Assembly: GCF_015500055.1 (NCBI RefSeq)
Contig: NZ_CP045492.1
Span: forward strand, 2,304,501-2,368,500
Length of the DNA stretch: 64,000 nucleotides
Reading direction: 5' to 3'
Source: Mesorhizobium sp. NBSH29
GTDB taxonomy: Bacteria; Pseudomonadota; Alphaproteobacteria; Rhizobiales; Rhizobiaceae
Positions 35,698 to 45,322 of the stretch are shown here, piece after piece. A program made the translations under genes and the position numbers. The notes beneath the pieces were generated by a model. The model was not told where the DNA came from, made no database searches, and was given only the letters and a program-made list of their open reading frames with translations. How positions within the stretch are numbered: the first letter of the stretch is position 1; the number at the start of each line of letters is the position of its first letter.

Positions 35698-38109
35698 CTA
35701 GTTCGAGCCGAACGAACTTGTATCGCTACCAAAGTCGCCAATGGTGCGGAACGATATGTTGAAGCCAACTTTCTGCGTCGCTTCGCGGGTATCGCGGTCG
35801 CGGGTCTCAGCATAGGTCATAGCGTACGAAAAGCATTCGTCGTCATAGGAAAAACCAACCGAGTTTCGGACCAGAACGCTGGACTCGAAATCATAGGTCC
35901 CCGAGCCAAAAACCTTCCAATTCTCGTTAAACCGCGTCGATGCCCCGAGTGAGACTTCACGGCGATCATCGGCAAACCCATAAAGCGGCTGTGCCTGAAT
36001 GAACGTGTATTTAGCGTTGATTGAGAACAGCGACGCTGCATAACCGGCCTTCAGCTCGGCGCGTCGCAATTCCGCAGTCTGCTCATCGAAGCGTCCTGAA
36101 ACCGATGCCGATAAGCCGGCCGGGCTGGCAAAGCCTGCAAGCGCGACGAAATCAGAAGTTTCAGTCTCGAGACCTGAATAAGCACCGGCATTGACCAGGT
36201 CTGGCTCGGAGAATGAATTGGTGCCAGCCAGATGGTAGGACTGGCCGAACAATGCGTTGGTGGTCCAGCCATTCTCATAGCTGCCCGCATAACGGAAGCC
36301 GATATTCGCGCGGGTACCCCCCTCTATACGGTCATAGCCTGAAAATTTGTCGCGCTCAAATAGTGAACTCGCATCGAAGACGAAGCTCTGCGCATCTTCA
36401 TTGGCGATTCCGAGTGTGCCGCCATAGGGCTCGTCAGGCCGCGCGAAAAGCTGCGCCATAGGCTCCAGAATATGGCTCGAACTTGTGGACGAGAACAATA
36501 CCGGCCATCTCAGTTCTAGACCCGCAGATGCCATGAAACGGTTGTATGCGGATCGAACTTCGGAGGCGACAGTGCCATAACGCGACCCGTCCTGGCTGTA
36601 TTCGAGACCGCTAAGATTATGTGCCATAGTATTGATGGCCCCCACCGAACCCGAGGTTGTGCTGCCCTGACCAACATCGCCACGGACATCAAACATCGGC
36701 GTGATCACTAGACCCGCATCGGTGATCATCGACCGCTTCCATTCGGCGCTAGCGGTGAGACGGCTATTGGTGGCTTCAACGCCGCGCACTGCAGGCACTG
36801 CCGAACTCCCGTCAAAGCGATCGCGGTTGATGACACGCGCATTGACATCGAAATTCAGCTCACCGCCAAAAACCGGCGCGTCGGGCGTGTAGGCATAATC
36901 AACTGAAGGCAGTACCCAAGGCTGTTTTTCGCTGCGGGCACTGGAATTCCCGTCGAGAAACTTTTCCTGGACCTGGAAACGCATCCCTCGCATGTCGAAA
37001 TAATTACGATCGTTGAGACCTGTCAGATAAACTTGGCTTTGCTGAACAAAACTGCTGTGACCGGGAATGCCGTAGGTGTAGGCAAAATTCTTGTCAGACT
37101 GGGCCAGAATATCCCAGCCAAAACTCCAGCGTGGATTGATGGCGAAATCACCCTTGGTTCCGACCATGCCGCGCAATTTTTTCGGATCACCAACGGTGCC
37201 GCCATCGACTGTGTTGAACCCGAACTGGTCGGGATCTTTCTGGCTGATGCCCGCGATTTTAAGATTATACTGGCCGTTATCAAAGCGCTGGCGCCACTCG
37301 GCCATGCCCAGAAAGCCCTGCTTCGTGTAGTAACGCCCGTGCAACGTAAGATCATAGGTCGGTGCAAGCGCAATATAGAACGGAATGTTGAAGCCGACGC
37401 CCAGGTCGCTCTTGTAAGCGACGCCAGGGATCAGGAAGCCTGTCTTACGCTTAACGGTAGGATCGGCGACTTCAAACGCGGGCAGGAACGCCAGCGGCTG
37501 ACCAAAAAATTCAAACCTTGAGTTTTCAAAGCGGACTGTCTTGGCTTTGCCGTTCCAAACGATCTTCTGGGCCTTGATCCGCCAGATTGGTGGCTTGGCT
37601 GGATTTTCCTCGCAGGGCGCGCATGCGGTATAGACGCCATTGTTAAAGGTCGTCAGGAAGCCGTCCTTACGTTCGGCGCTTTCAGCAGCAAAGTAAGTCT
37701 TGTCGGCAGTCTCAATACGCAATGCATTGACGAAGCCGTTGGCAAAGTCATCTGTGATGTCGATCTTTTCAGAAAATACCTTGGTGCCAGTGCCGTCCTC
37801 AAGCGCGACATTTCCGCTGGCGATCAAGCGTCCGGACTTGCGGTCATATGTGACGCGCTGCGCCACCAGCTTGTTGCCACCGTAATCGATCTGCACGCCA
37901 CCGACGGCTGTAACTGTATCAGCGTCGTTGTCGTAGACAAGAGTGTCTGCCTCGAGCAGCATTTGTGCGTTGGCAGGAAGGGTGGGCGCAACCAGCTCAA
38001 CGTCCTGTGCCTTGGACGGGCTGGAAGCTAGCACGCACGCTATCGCCGTCGCGCCAAGCAGGCGCGCCAGCAAAGCCGACGAGCAGATATTGGCCCGCGC
38101 CAACAACAC
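35698..38109 (-). CDS. lptD: LPS-assembly outer-membrane protein LptD
   Basis: The 803-residue protein begins with a signal peptide, then an OstA/LptA-like jellyroll (VLLEADTLVYDNDADTVTA-like, GGVQIDYGGNKLVAQRVTYD, GRLIASGNVALEDGTGTKVF) and a large C-terminal beta-barrel. A CAPC cysteine pair lies after the jellyroll (about residue 160). With LptE it inserts lipopolysaccharide into the outer leaflet. It lies between lptG (one base gap) and surA (about 80 bases). The C-terminus ends in a short Ser/Gly tail, not an aromatic residue. Confidence 0.95.
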   Translation of the reverse strand: MLLARANICSSALLARLLGATAIACVLASSPSKAQDVELVAPTLPANAQMLLEADTLVYDNDADTVTAVGGVQIDYGGNKLVAQRVTYDRKSGRLIASGNVALEDGTGTKVFSEKIDITDDFANGFVNALRIETADKTYFAAESAERKDGFLTTFNNGVYTACAPCEENPAKPPIWRIKAQKIVWNGKAKTVRFENSRFEFFGQPLAFLPAFEVADPTVKRKTGFLIPGVAYKSDLGVGFNIPFYIALAPTYDLTLHGRYYTKQGFLGMAEWRQRFDNGQYNLKIAGISQKDPDQFGFNTVDGGTVGDPKKLRGMVGTKGDFAINPRWSFGWDILAQSDKNFAYTYGIPGHSSFVQQSQVYLTGLNDRNYFDMRGMRFQVQEKFLDGNSSARSEKQPWVLPSVDYAYTPDAPVFGGELNFDVNARVINRDRFDGSSAVPAVRGVEATNSRLTASAEWKRSMITDAGLVITPMFDVRGDVGQGSTTSGSVGAINTMAHNLSGLEYSQDGSRYGTVASEVRSAYNRFMASAGLELRWPVLFSSTSSSHILEPMAQLFARPDEPYGGTLGIANEDAQSFVFDASSLFERDKFSGYDRIEGGTRANIGFRYAGSYENGWTTNALFGQSYHLAGTNSFSEPDLVNAGAYSGLETETSDFVALAGFASPAGLSASVSGRFDEQTAELRRAELKAGYAASLFSINAKYTFIQAQPLYGFADDRREVSLGASTRFNENWKVFGSGTYDFESSVLVRNSVGFSYDDECFSYAMTYAETRDRDTREATQKVGFNISFRTIGDFGSDTSSFGSN

Positions 38110-38110
38110 T

Positions 38111-39193
38111 TTAGCCGTCCTCCTTATGGAGTAGGAATGTCACCCCAAAGAACAATGCCACAATCACCGGGAACCAAGCCGCGATGACGGGTGGCACGAA
38201 TCCCGCTGTTCCGAATGCTTTCACCAGAACCGATATCACATAAAGCAGAAAGCCGGCCACGACGCCACCCAGAATCATCGTTGCAGATTGCCCCATGCGC
38301 TCAAAACGCATCGAAACCGTTGCGGCAATGAGAGTCATGGCAACGAGCAGCGGCGGCAAGGCAACGAGCGAGTGAAATTGCATGGCAAAAGCGTTTGCTC
38401 TCAAACCGAAGGAACGTGCGACTTCAATTTTCGCGGGCAGCTCGAAAAACGGGATCGTTTCAGGCCTCGCCAGCCGCTCCTGTACGATTTCGGGTCGCAG
38501 ATTGGTCTTGATCCGTGTCGACGGAATAGCTGCTTCGCTCGCTCCGTTGAGTTCGGTCACATCAATCAGTTCCCAGTATCCATCTCGCAGGAAGGCCCGC
38601 TTAGCATCAAGCCGTTTAGAGATGTCGCCGCTGCTGTCAAAACGGAAGAAAACAGCATCGGCTAGCTCCAACCCTTGGCTGAGGATAGCGCGAGCGCCGA
38701 TGATGGTTTCTCCCTCGTCAGTTTTCTGGCGAATCCATGGAGCGCTGAAGGCCGAAACCTCGTTTGATTTGCCCGATCGAAGAGCAGTCTCGATATTTTC
38801 AGCCCGTGAGAACCCATAAGCAGCAAGAGGATTAAGAAGCGTGATGGTGAGGATGCCAAACAGCAGCGCACCAAGACATGCCGGCAGCAGGAACTGCCAT
38901 GCGGAAATGCCGGCAGACCGGGCGATCACCAGCTCGTACTTGCGATTGAGCGATACGAGTGTCGCCATTGCTGCAAAAAGTCCGACAAATGGCACCACCT
39001 GCTGCATGACCATGGGCACGCGCAACGCCGACAGTGCGAGCCCAAGCTGCACCGTGTACCCAGGCAGTCCAGCAGCGCGGCTGGAAAATTCGGTGAAATC
39101 GATGATGAACACCAGCGCAAAAATACCGAAGAAGAACCACAGTGTGATTGATACGTAACGGAAGAAGAAATAGCGTCCGAGTGTCCAGCCCAT
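38111..39193 (-). CDS. lptG: LPS export ABC transporter permease LptG
   Basis: The 360-residue membrane protein has the YjgP/YjgQ fold: two helices, a periplasmic beta-jellyroll (about 130-260) and four further helices. GWTLGRYFFFRYVSITLW and KYELVIARSAGISAWQFL are typical, the latter being the coupling segment that meets LptB. It pairs with LptF to extract LPS from the inner membrane. Its start overlaps the last base of lptF (TGATG), so translation is coupled. Confidence 0.95.
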   Translation of the reverse strand: MGWTLGRYFFFRYVSITLWFFFGIFALVFIIDFTEFSSRAAGLPGYTVQLGLALSALRVPMVMQQVVPFVGLFAAMATLVSLNRKYELVIARSAGISAWQFLLPACLGALLFGILTITLLNPLAAYGFSRAENIETALRSGKSNEVSAFSAPWIRQKTDEGETIIGARAILSQGLELADAVFFRFDSSGDISKRLDAKRAFLRDGYWELIDVTELNGASEAAIPSTRIKTNLRPEIVQERLARPETIPFFELPAKIEVARSFGLRANAFAMQFHSLVALPPLLVAMTLIAATVSMRFERMGQSATMILGGVVAGFLLYVISVLVKAFGTAGFVPPVIAAWFPVIVALFFGVTFLLHKEDG

Positions 39194-40398
39194 CAGCTGT
39201 GCCCCTTAACGTCAGGGACCGGGTGGCCCAGCAGCCGATGGCGGACAAGGATAATCCTGTCACCGATACGGCGGACAAAGGCGGCAGCGTTATCGGCCCA
39301 CGTTACCGGCAATTCCATGCTTCGGAGCGTTAGGATGAACCAGATCGAAATAGCGGATGCCATAATTGGTACCAAATAGACCGCAACCGCGAATGCAGGT
39401 GCAGTTTGGGCCTCATTTGCCACAAAAAAGCCGAGCCATCGCACAATAAGTGCGAAGCTGAGGGCAGTAACGATCGGGTGGATGCGCGCCTGCCGATGCG
39501 AGCGGGCATCGCCCGCAACGGCCAGCGCAATCAGCGCAAAAACCAGCGGATAGACCCACTCTGTCAGTCGCCGGTGCAGTTCCGCACGGAATTGTTGCGG
39601 CGCTTTCATGTAAACGGGGTCGTTCGGGTCCGGATTGAACAGAGACCCCAGTGTCCGATCTTTGGCGAAGAGCACGATCTGCGAAGCTGCCGATGAAAAG
39701 GCCGATAGATCAAACGCATAAGAGTTGAATTTGATAACCGACACACTAGCGCCAACAGTCTTGCGATGGACGACCCCGTCGCTCATCAGCAGGACGTTTT
39801 TCGCATCCATGTCTATCACCGCGCCATCGCGCGCGTAGTAGACGAGGTCAACATTCTTCTCGCGTGAATCGGCCACGAAAATTCCACCAAGTTTGCCGTC
39901 GGGCAGACGCTCTGCAATCTGCACGAACAGCCCTTCGTCAATCTTGCGAAAGCTTCCCTCTTGAACAACCGTGGACAGCAAATCGGCGCGCGCAGTTGAA
40001 ACCAATTCACGGGCGCGTTGTCTCGCGAACGGGTCGATGCCATTGTCCACGACGAACGACAACATGCTGGCGCCAGCCGCCAGAAGCAGGATCGGCCGGA
40101 TCGTGGCCAATCGAGAGCTGCCGGCTGCGCTGATCACCACAAGCTCGGAATCGCCGTTCATCATCGACAATGTCTGTGCGACGGCAATCGCCACGGCAAA
40201 CGGAATGACAACGGGAATCACCGAGGGAAGGACAAGCGTTGCCAGTTCAAAGAATGCCAGAGCCGACTGTCCGCTGGACGTCACAAAGTCTATGCGTGTC
40301 AGCACCTGCGTCGTCCAGACAATTGCCAGCGTCCAGAACAGTGCCGCGGCAAAGACGACAAATGCGCGTCGCAGGATATAGCGTTCGACGACTTTCAT
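39193..40398 (-). CDS. lptF: LPS export ABC transporter permease LptF
   Basis: The 401-residue partner of LptG begins MKVVERYILRRAFVVFAAAL and has the same architecture, with NGDSELVVISAAGSSRLATI as coupling segment and a periplasmic jellyroll after about residue 130. The ATG at 40398 is preferred to a GTG two codons upstream. It leads the six-gene lpt-surA-pdxA-ksgA cluster and is divergent from pepA across about 340 bases. Confidence 0.94.
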   Translation of the reverse strand: MKVVERYILRRAFVVFAAALFWTLAIVWTTQVLTRIDFVTSSGQSALAFFELATLVLPSVIPVVIPFAVAIAVAQTLSMMNGDSELVVISAAGSSRLATIRPILLLAAGASMLSFVVDNGIDPFARQRARELVSTARADLLSTVVQEGSFRKIDEGLFVQIAERLPDGKLGGIFVADSREKNVDLVYYARDGAVIDMDAKNVLLMSDGVVHRKTVGASVSVIKFNSYAFDLSAFSSAASQIVLFAKDRTLGSLFNPDPNDPVYMKAPQQFRAELHRRLTEWVYPLVFALIALAVAGDARSHRQARIHPIVTALSFALIVRWLGFFVANEAQTAPAFAVAVYLVPIMASAISIWFILTLRSMELPVTWADNAAAFVRRIGDRIILVRHRLLGHPVPDVKGHS

Positions 40399-40737
40399 AA
40401 ACACTGCGGATCCGTATTCACATCAGGTTATGCGCCGAAGCGCCGCCAAAGAATAGCTTCCGCTATGCATCTGGGCTCGCGGTGCTACCGAACGTCGGTA
40501 TGCCACGCTTACCATGCGTAAAACTGTGGGCAAAATTGGATAAAAAACACCCAAGAAACAGAGTTAATACTCTGTAAATGAGTGTGCAGGCAATGGTGAT
40601 GTGGCGTCACCCAGGCGCGCAGCGGCCAGCTATGGCATCTACCTGTCGACGTTTTGACGCTTGCTGCCTCGCCAAAGCCTTGCCATAGCCCTCAAAACAA
40701 CCAACATCACCCATCTTGACCGCCGAAGGAAATCTTC
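40399..40737. other. Divergent intergenic region between lptF and pepA
   Basis: This gap of about 340 bases should hold the promoters of both the lpt operon and pepA. It contains a perfect inverted repeat, ACAGAGT-TAAT-ACTCTGT, at 40558-40575. I see no gene, tRNA or terminator in it. Confidence 0.5.
40558..40575. repeat. Inverted repeat upstream of pepA
   Basis: Seven-base arms ACAGAGT and ACTCTGT flank a TAAT spacer in the divergent lptF-pepA region. The arrangement suits a dimeric regulator, but no T-run follows that would make it a terminator. Function unknown. Confidence 0.4.
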
Positions 40738-42228
40738 ATGACCACGCAGCCCGAAATCAGCTTCGCCAAAATCGACGTACCGAAAAAGGGCACCGTCATT
40801 CTTCTTTCGTCCGAAGATGGGCTGAGCGCGACCGCGCGCCGGTGCGATCCCGCGGGTGTTCTGGACAACGCCTTCAGAGTCGCCGGCTTTGAGGGCAAGA
40901 GCGGTACTTCCGCTGAAATTCTCACACCGCAGGGCGCCGATTGCGACCGTATCGTGGTGCTTGGGCTCGGCAAATCGACGGCACTCACCGAACATTCATG
41001 GCTCAAACTTGGCGGCGTTGCCTTCTCGCATGCGCGCAAGTCGGTGGAAATATCGATTATCCTCGACGCTGCGGGCGTGGACGCCGGAGCCAGCGAGGCG
41101 GCCAGTGTCGCATCTGGAATTCTTCTGCGCGCTTACGCTTTTACGAAATACAAAACGAAAAAGGACGAGGAAGACACGGCTGAAGATCGCAAACCGCCCC
41201 ACTTCACCATCCTGTGCGCAGATCCGACCAAAACCAGGAAGGCGTTTGCCGAAGTGCAAGGGGTTGTCGACGGAGTTTTGCTCGCCCGCGACCTCGTCAA
41301 CGAGCCAGCCAATATTTTGGGCCCTGTCGAATTTGCCGATCATGCCAGCGCGCTGGAATCGCTCGGCGTGAAGGTCGAAATTCTTACTGACAAGGATATG
41401 AAGAAGCTCGGAATGGGGGCTCTGCTTGGCGTAGCCCAAGGTTCGCCGCGCCCCGCACGCATGGCGGTGATGTCCTGGAATGGCGGCAAGGCCGAGGAAA
41501 AGCCGATCGCGTTCATCGGCAAGGGCGTTGTGTTTGATACCGGCGGCAACTCAATAAAGTCGGCTTCGGGCATGGAGGACATGAAGGGCGACATGGGCGG
41601 CGCGGCAGCCGTAACCGGTCTGATGCACGCTTTGGCTGCCCGCAAGGCCAAAGCAAATGTCGTCGGCATCATTGCCTGCGTCGAAAACAGCGTTGACGGC
41701 CATGCCCAGCGCCCTGGTGACATCGTCACCTCAATGTCGGGGCAGACCATCGAAGTCTTGAATACGGACGCAGAAGGCCGTTTGATCCTTGCGGATGCCC
41801 TCTGGTATTGCAATCAGCGCTTCGAGCCTAAATTGATGATTGACCTCGCCACCCTCACAGGCGCCGTGATGGTGGCGCTCGGGCAGCACCACGCCGGCCT
41901 GTTTTCCAACGACGACGAACTCGCCACTCGCCTACTGACCGCGGGCCTTGCGACGCAAGAGAAGCTTTGGCGCATGCCGCTCGGTGCCGAATACGACAAA
42001 CTGATTGATTCGAAGAATGCCGACATGAAGAATATTGGTGGCCGCTACGGTGGCTCTATCACTGCTGCGCAATTCCTTCAGCGCTTTGTGAAAGACACTC
42101 CCTGGGCGCACCTTGATATCGCCGGCACCGCGATGGGCAGTCCTTCAAGCGAATTCAACCAGTCTTGGGGATCAGGCTTCGGAGTCAGGCTCCTCGACCG
42201 CTTGGTGCGTGACAACTACGAGACCTGA
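40738..42228 (+). CDS. pepA: Leucyl aminopeptidase (cytosol aminopeptidase, M17)
   Basis: This 496-residue hexameric enzyme removes N-terminal residues using two metal ions. The catalytic domain has [40 protein letters not shown] and the M17 signature [14 protein letters not shown], which include the metal-binding aspartates and glutamate. The N-terminal 170 residues are the regulatory macro-like domain. In E. coli PepA also binds DNA, a role not assumed here. The gene is followed by holC, as in many proteobacteria. Confidence 0.97.
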   Translation: MTTQPEISFAKIDVPKKGTVILLSSEDGLSATARRCDPAGVLDNAFRVAGFEGKSGTSAEILTPQGADCDRIVVLGLGKSTALTEHSWLKLGGVAFSHARKSVEISIILDAAGVDAGASEAASVASGILLRAYAFTKYKTKKDEEDTAEDRKPPHFTILCADPTKTRKAFAEVQGVVDGVLLARDLVNEPANILGPVEFADHASALESLGVKVEILTDKDMKKLGMGALLGVAQGSPRPARMAVMSWNGGKAEEKPIAFIGKGVVFDTGGNSIKSASGMEDMKGDMGGAAAVTGLMHALAARKAKANVVGIIACVENSVDGHAQRPGDIVTSMSGQTIEVLNTDAEGRLILADALWYCNQRFEPKLMIDLATLTGAVMVALGQHHAGLFSNDDELATRLLTAGLATQEKLWRMPLGAEYDKLIDSKNADMKNIGGRYGGSITAAQFLQRFVKDTPWAHLDIAGTAMGSPSSEFNQSWGSGFGVRLLDRLVRDNYET

Positions 42229-42238
42229 GCTGGAGATC

Positions 42239-42688
42239 ATGGCCGAAGTTCTCTTTTATCACCTGACTGAATCGACCCTCTATGATGCGCTCCCGGGGCT
42301 GGTCGAACGCAGTTTGCAGCGCGGCTGGAAGGCGGTTGTCCAGACCGGAACCGAGGAACGTCGCGACGCGCTTGATACCCATTTCTGGACGTTTCGTGAT
42401 GATGGCTTTCTCGCTCATGCGACCGACCAGGATCCGTATCCGGAAGAACAACCCGTGTTGCTTACCATCGCGGACGGTAGTCCAAATGGTGCAGAGATAC
42501 GATTCTTGGTCGATGGCGCCGAACCGCCAGACCTAAAATCGTATGAGCGCGCGGTGTTTATGTTCGATGGTCACGATGCCACGCAGTTGGAGGCCGCACG
42601 CCGTCACTGGAAAGTTATGAAGACCGCTGGCCACGACGTTACGTACTGGCAACAGACGCCGGAAAAGCGCTGGGAACGCAAAGCCTGA
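42239..42688 (+). CDS. holC: DNA polymerase III subunit chi
   Basis: This 149-residue protein begins MAEVLFYHLTESTLYDALPG and contains LVERSLQRGWKAVVQTGTEE and DTHFWTFRDDGFLAH, typical of HolC. Chi links the clamp loader to single-stranded-DNA-binding protein. The ATG at 42239 follows a GGAG site and lies 10 bases after the pepA stop; longer frames in this register overlap pepA and are not needed. The pepA-holC pairing is conserved across proteobacteria. Confidence 0.95.
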   Translation: MAEVLFYHLTESTLYDALPGLVERSLQRGWKAVVQTGTEERRDALDTHFWTFRDDGFLAHATDQDPYPEEQPVLLTIADGSPNGAEIRFLVDGAEPPDLKSYERAVFMFDGHDATQLEAARRHWKVMKTAGHDVTYWQQTPEKRWERKA

Positions 42689-42727
42689 GGCCTCCGGGCC
42701 CCAGCAAGATTCAGGGACAACACTTCA

Positions 42728-43330
42728 ATGCGCGTACTGTACCTTCTGGTTTTTCTCCTCGGGATTGCGGCGATTTTTTACCCATCACTGTCGCCAGATG
42801 CGGAGCGCGCGATCGGGAAGTGGGCCATAGCGGAACAGGCTGATGCATATTTACCTCTCGACCTGTCAGTGAAAGCCGAGGATGCACCCTTTGTGGTGGA
42901 AATTGAGATGACAGCTGTTGGATGGCAGCCTGGCCAAGGCGCTGCATTGACCGTTGTTGCAGATAGCAATGGCCGCACGTTGCTCGCCAAGCCTTTAACA
43001 TTTTCCACCACGAAGCCACGCGAAATCAATCCGCAGACGCAGGAAAAAATCTATTCAGACAACGCCGGCACGATCTCCGCGACCAAGGACACATCTTATC
43101 GGTTCACAATCACACCAGGTGACGCGGAAGGCGTTGCAACTACCATTCGCTCCGTTCACCTGATCTTGCGCAGTGTGTCGATGGTGGATCCGCGGATTCG
43201 CCCGGGCGGGTTTATCCTCGCGGCGATCGGATTTATCGGCTTTGTGCTCGCGATGGCGCGAGGCAGGAAAACACCGTCAAATCCAAACTCTCAGCCACCG
43301 ACTGGCCGGTGGGGCAGGGGTGCTGGCTGA
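42728..43330 (+). CDS. Uncharacterised membrane-anchored protein downstream of holC
   Basis: I do not recognise a family for this 200-residue protein. It has a hydrophobic N-terminal segment (MRVLYLLVFLLGIAAIFYPS), a soluble beta-rich region of about 120 residues that should lie in the periplasm (VVEIEMTAVGWQPGQGAALT, YRFTITPGDAEGVA), and a second membrane segment (FILAAIGFIGFVLAMA) with a basic tail. No cysteines and no catalytic motif are visible. It begins 39 bases after holC and ends one base before the convergent ABC-F gene. The reading frame and codon usage look genuine. Confidence 0.75.
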   Translation: MRVLYLLVFLLGIAAIFYPSLSPDAERAIGKWAIAEQADAYLPLDLSVKAEDAPFVVEIEMTAVGWQPGQGAALTVVADSNGRTLLAKPLTFSTTKPREINPQTQEKIYSDNAGTISATKDTSYRFTITPGDAEGVATTIRSVHLILRSVSMVDPRIRPGGFILAAIGFIGFVLAMARGRKTPSNPNSQPPTGRWGRGAG

Positions 43331-43331
43331 C

Positions 43332-45209
43332 CTACTCGGTCGTGCCAGTCTCATATTCCGCAGAAAGCGACAGCCACTTTTCTTCATGACCAGCAAGAGT
43401 GCCCGCAAGTTGCGAGCGCTCTTTGGCAAGTCGCGTGGGGGTCGAGGGATCTTTTTCGTAGATCGCCGGGTTGGCAAGTTCATCTTCGATAGCATCGATG
43501 CGTTTGCGAATGCGGTCCATCAGCGCTTCGGTTGCTCGAATTTCCTTGGCGATCGGCTCCATCGCAGCGCGACGCTGCGCAGCCTCACGGCGGCGGTCGG
43601 CTTTCGACGCCTTGTCCTGTTCACGCCGCTGGCGTCGGTCGCCAGCGTCACCTGTCACTTCGCGGCGATATTCCGCAAGGTCGTTTTCATAGGGTTTTAC
43701 CGACCCGTCCTTGACCAGCCATAGCCGATCGACGGTGGCTTCGATCAGATGCGGATCGTGAGAGATCAACAGCACCGCGCCGGAATAATCGTTCAGCGCA
43801 TAGACCAGCGCTTCGCGCGAATCGATATCCAGGTGGTTGGTCGGTTCGTCGAGGATAAGAAGGTTCGGGCCGTCAAACGCAGCAAGCCCCATCAAAAGAC
43901 GGGCCTTCTCGCCGCCAGAAAGGTCCTTGGCGGCAGTATGCATCTTCTCTGTTGCCAATCCCATCTGCGCAACGCGCGCGCGCACCTTGGCTTCCGGTGC
44001 ACCCTGCATCAGAAGCCGCACATGGTCGACCGCGTTCTCCTCCGGCCGTAAATCGTCCATCTGATGCTGCGCGAAAATCGCGACCTTCAAACCAGGTGCG
44101 ATTGTCATAGTGCCCGTCTGCGCCTTGAGGCGTCCGGCAAGAAGTTTGGCGAACGTCGACTTCCCGTTTCCGTTTGAACCCAAAAGCGCGATACGGTCGT
44201 CCTCGTCGATGCGCAGATCAAGATGCTTCAGTACCGGCTTGTCCGGGCTGTAACCGGTCGAAACACCGCTCATGGCGATGATGGGCGACGCAACGGTCTT
44301 CACCGGCTCTGGAAAATCGAAAGGCTTTACCGAGTCGTTGAGAATCGCCGAAATCGGCTTCATCTTCTCAAGCGCTTTCAGCCGCGATTGGGCTTGCCGC
44401 GCTTTTGAAGCTTTGGCCCGGAAGCGCTCGACGAACGATTCCATATGTTTTCGGGCTGCATCCTGCTTAATCCGGCTCTTTTCCTGCAGGATCTGCTGCT
44501 CTTCGCGCTGGCGATCGAACTGGTCATATCCACCGCGCCAGAAGGTCAGCTTCTGCTGGTCGAGGTGTACGATTGAATCGACCGCTCGGTTTAACAGATG
44601 GCGATCATGCGAAATCAGGAGAACTGTGTGGGGATATTTCCCGACATAATTCTCCAACCACAGCGTGCCTTCAAGATCGAGATAGTTGGTAGGCTCGTCG
44701 AGAAGAAGAAGGTCCGGTTCAGCAAACAGTACGGACGCCAAGGCCACCCGCATGCGCCAGCCTCCCGAGAACGAGGACGCAGGGCGTTTTTGCGCTTCGG
44801 CATCAAAACCAAGTCCAGCTAAAATTGTAGCAGCGCGCGCCTCCGCAGAATGCGCATCAATATCGGCGAGCCGCATGTGGATATCAGCGATGCGATTAGC
44901 ATCCGTCGCCGTTTTTTCTTCCTCGAGAAGGGCAGCGCGCTCTACGTCCGCCTGCAATACGATTTCAATGAGGGCATCTTCAGTGCCCGGTGCTTCCTGC
45001 GCCACTTGGCCGATGCGCGTGCTTTTCGGCATCGATATCGTGCCGGTCTCGGTCGCAAGATCGCCGGTGATGGCTCTGAAGAGAGTAGTCTTCCCGGTTC
45101 CATTTCGGCCAACAAGGCCGGCCTTTGACCCTGCAGGCAGGGTCAGAGACGCATGGTCAAGGAGAAGGCGCCCGGCGATGCGCAGCGAGATGTCATTGAG
45201 GATAAGCAT
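43332..45209 (-). CDS. ABC-F family ATPase (YheS/Uup-like)
   Basis: This protein of about 625 residues has two ABC domains in one chain and no membrane segments. Domain 1 has GRNGTGKTT, SFSGGWRMR and LLLLDEPTNYLD; domain 2 has GSNGNGKST, LSGGEKAR and LLILDEPTNHLD. Between them is the linker with a long charged helix, and a C-terminal coiled coil (about 520-620) follows. ABC-F proteins act on ribosomes, relieving stalls or regulating initiation. The start is placed at MLILNDISLRIAG (45209), matching family N-termini; an upstream ATG would add six residues. Confidence 0.92.
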   Translation of the reverse strand: MLILNDISLRIAGRLLLDHASLTLPAGSKAGLVGRNGTGKTTLFRAITGDLATETGTISMPKSTRIGQVAQEAPGTEDALIEIVLQADVERAALLEEEKTATDANRIADIHMRLADIDAHSAEARAATILAGLGFDAEAQKRPASSFSGGWRMRVALASVLFAEPDLLLLDEPTNYLDLEGTLWLENYVGKYPHTVLLISHDRHLLNRAVDSIVHLDQQKLTFWRGGYDQFDRQREEQQILQEKSRIKQDAARKHMESFVERFRAKASKARQAQSRLKALEKMKPISAILNDSVKPFDFPEPVKTVASPIIAMSGVSTGYSPDKPVLKHLDLRIDEDDRIALLGSNGNGKSTFAKLLAGRLKAQTGTMTIAPGLKVAIFAQHQMDDLRPEENAVDHVRLLMQGAPEAKVRARVAQMGLATEKMHTAAKDLSGGEKARLLMGLAAFDGPNLLILDEPTNHLDIDSREALVYALNDYSGAVLLISHDPHLIEATVDRLWLVKDGSVKPYENDLAEYRREVTGDAGDRRQRREQDKASKADRRREAAQRRAAMEPIAKEIRATEALMDRIRKRIDAIEDELANPAIYEKDPSTPTRLAKERSQLAGTLAGHEEKWLSLSAEYETGTTE

Positions 45210-45274
45210 GGCGGGGCGCTTTTGCACGCTCCTGCGGTTTATCGCAAGGGGTTGTGGCCACGTTCATTGCTATG

Positions 45275-45304
45275 CGAAAATGGGCACGCAGCGTTGCGTG
45301 CCCA
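45275..45304 (-). terminator. Terminator downstream of the glycine-rich gene
   Basis: On the minus strand TGGGCACGCA and TGCGTGCCCA form a 10-bp stem around a 4-base loop, followed by TTTT. It lies about 20 bases past the stop at 45323 and separates the glycine-rich gene from the ABC-F gene. Confidence 0.75.
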
Positions 45305-45322
45305 TTTGATCAGGTTCCTAAT

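Noticed and set aside
35698-38109. Possible truncation of LptD because the C-terminus lacks a terminal aromatic residue.
   Set aside because: The length and the barrel region are normal for alphaproteobacterial LptD, and a short polar tail after the last strand is tolerated.
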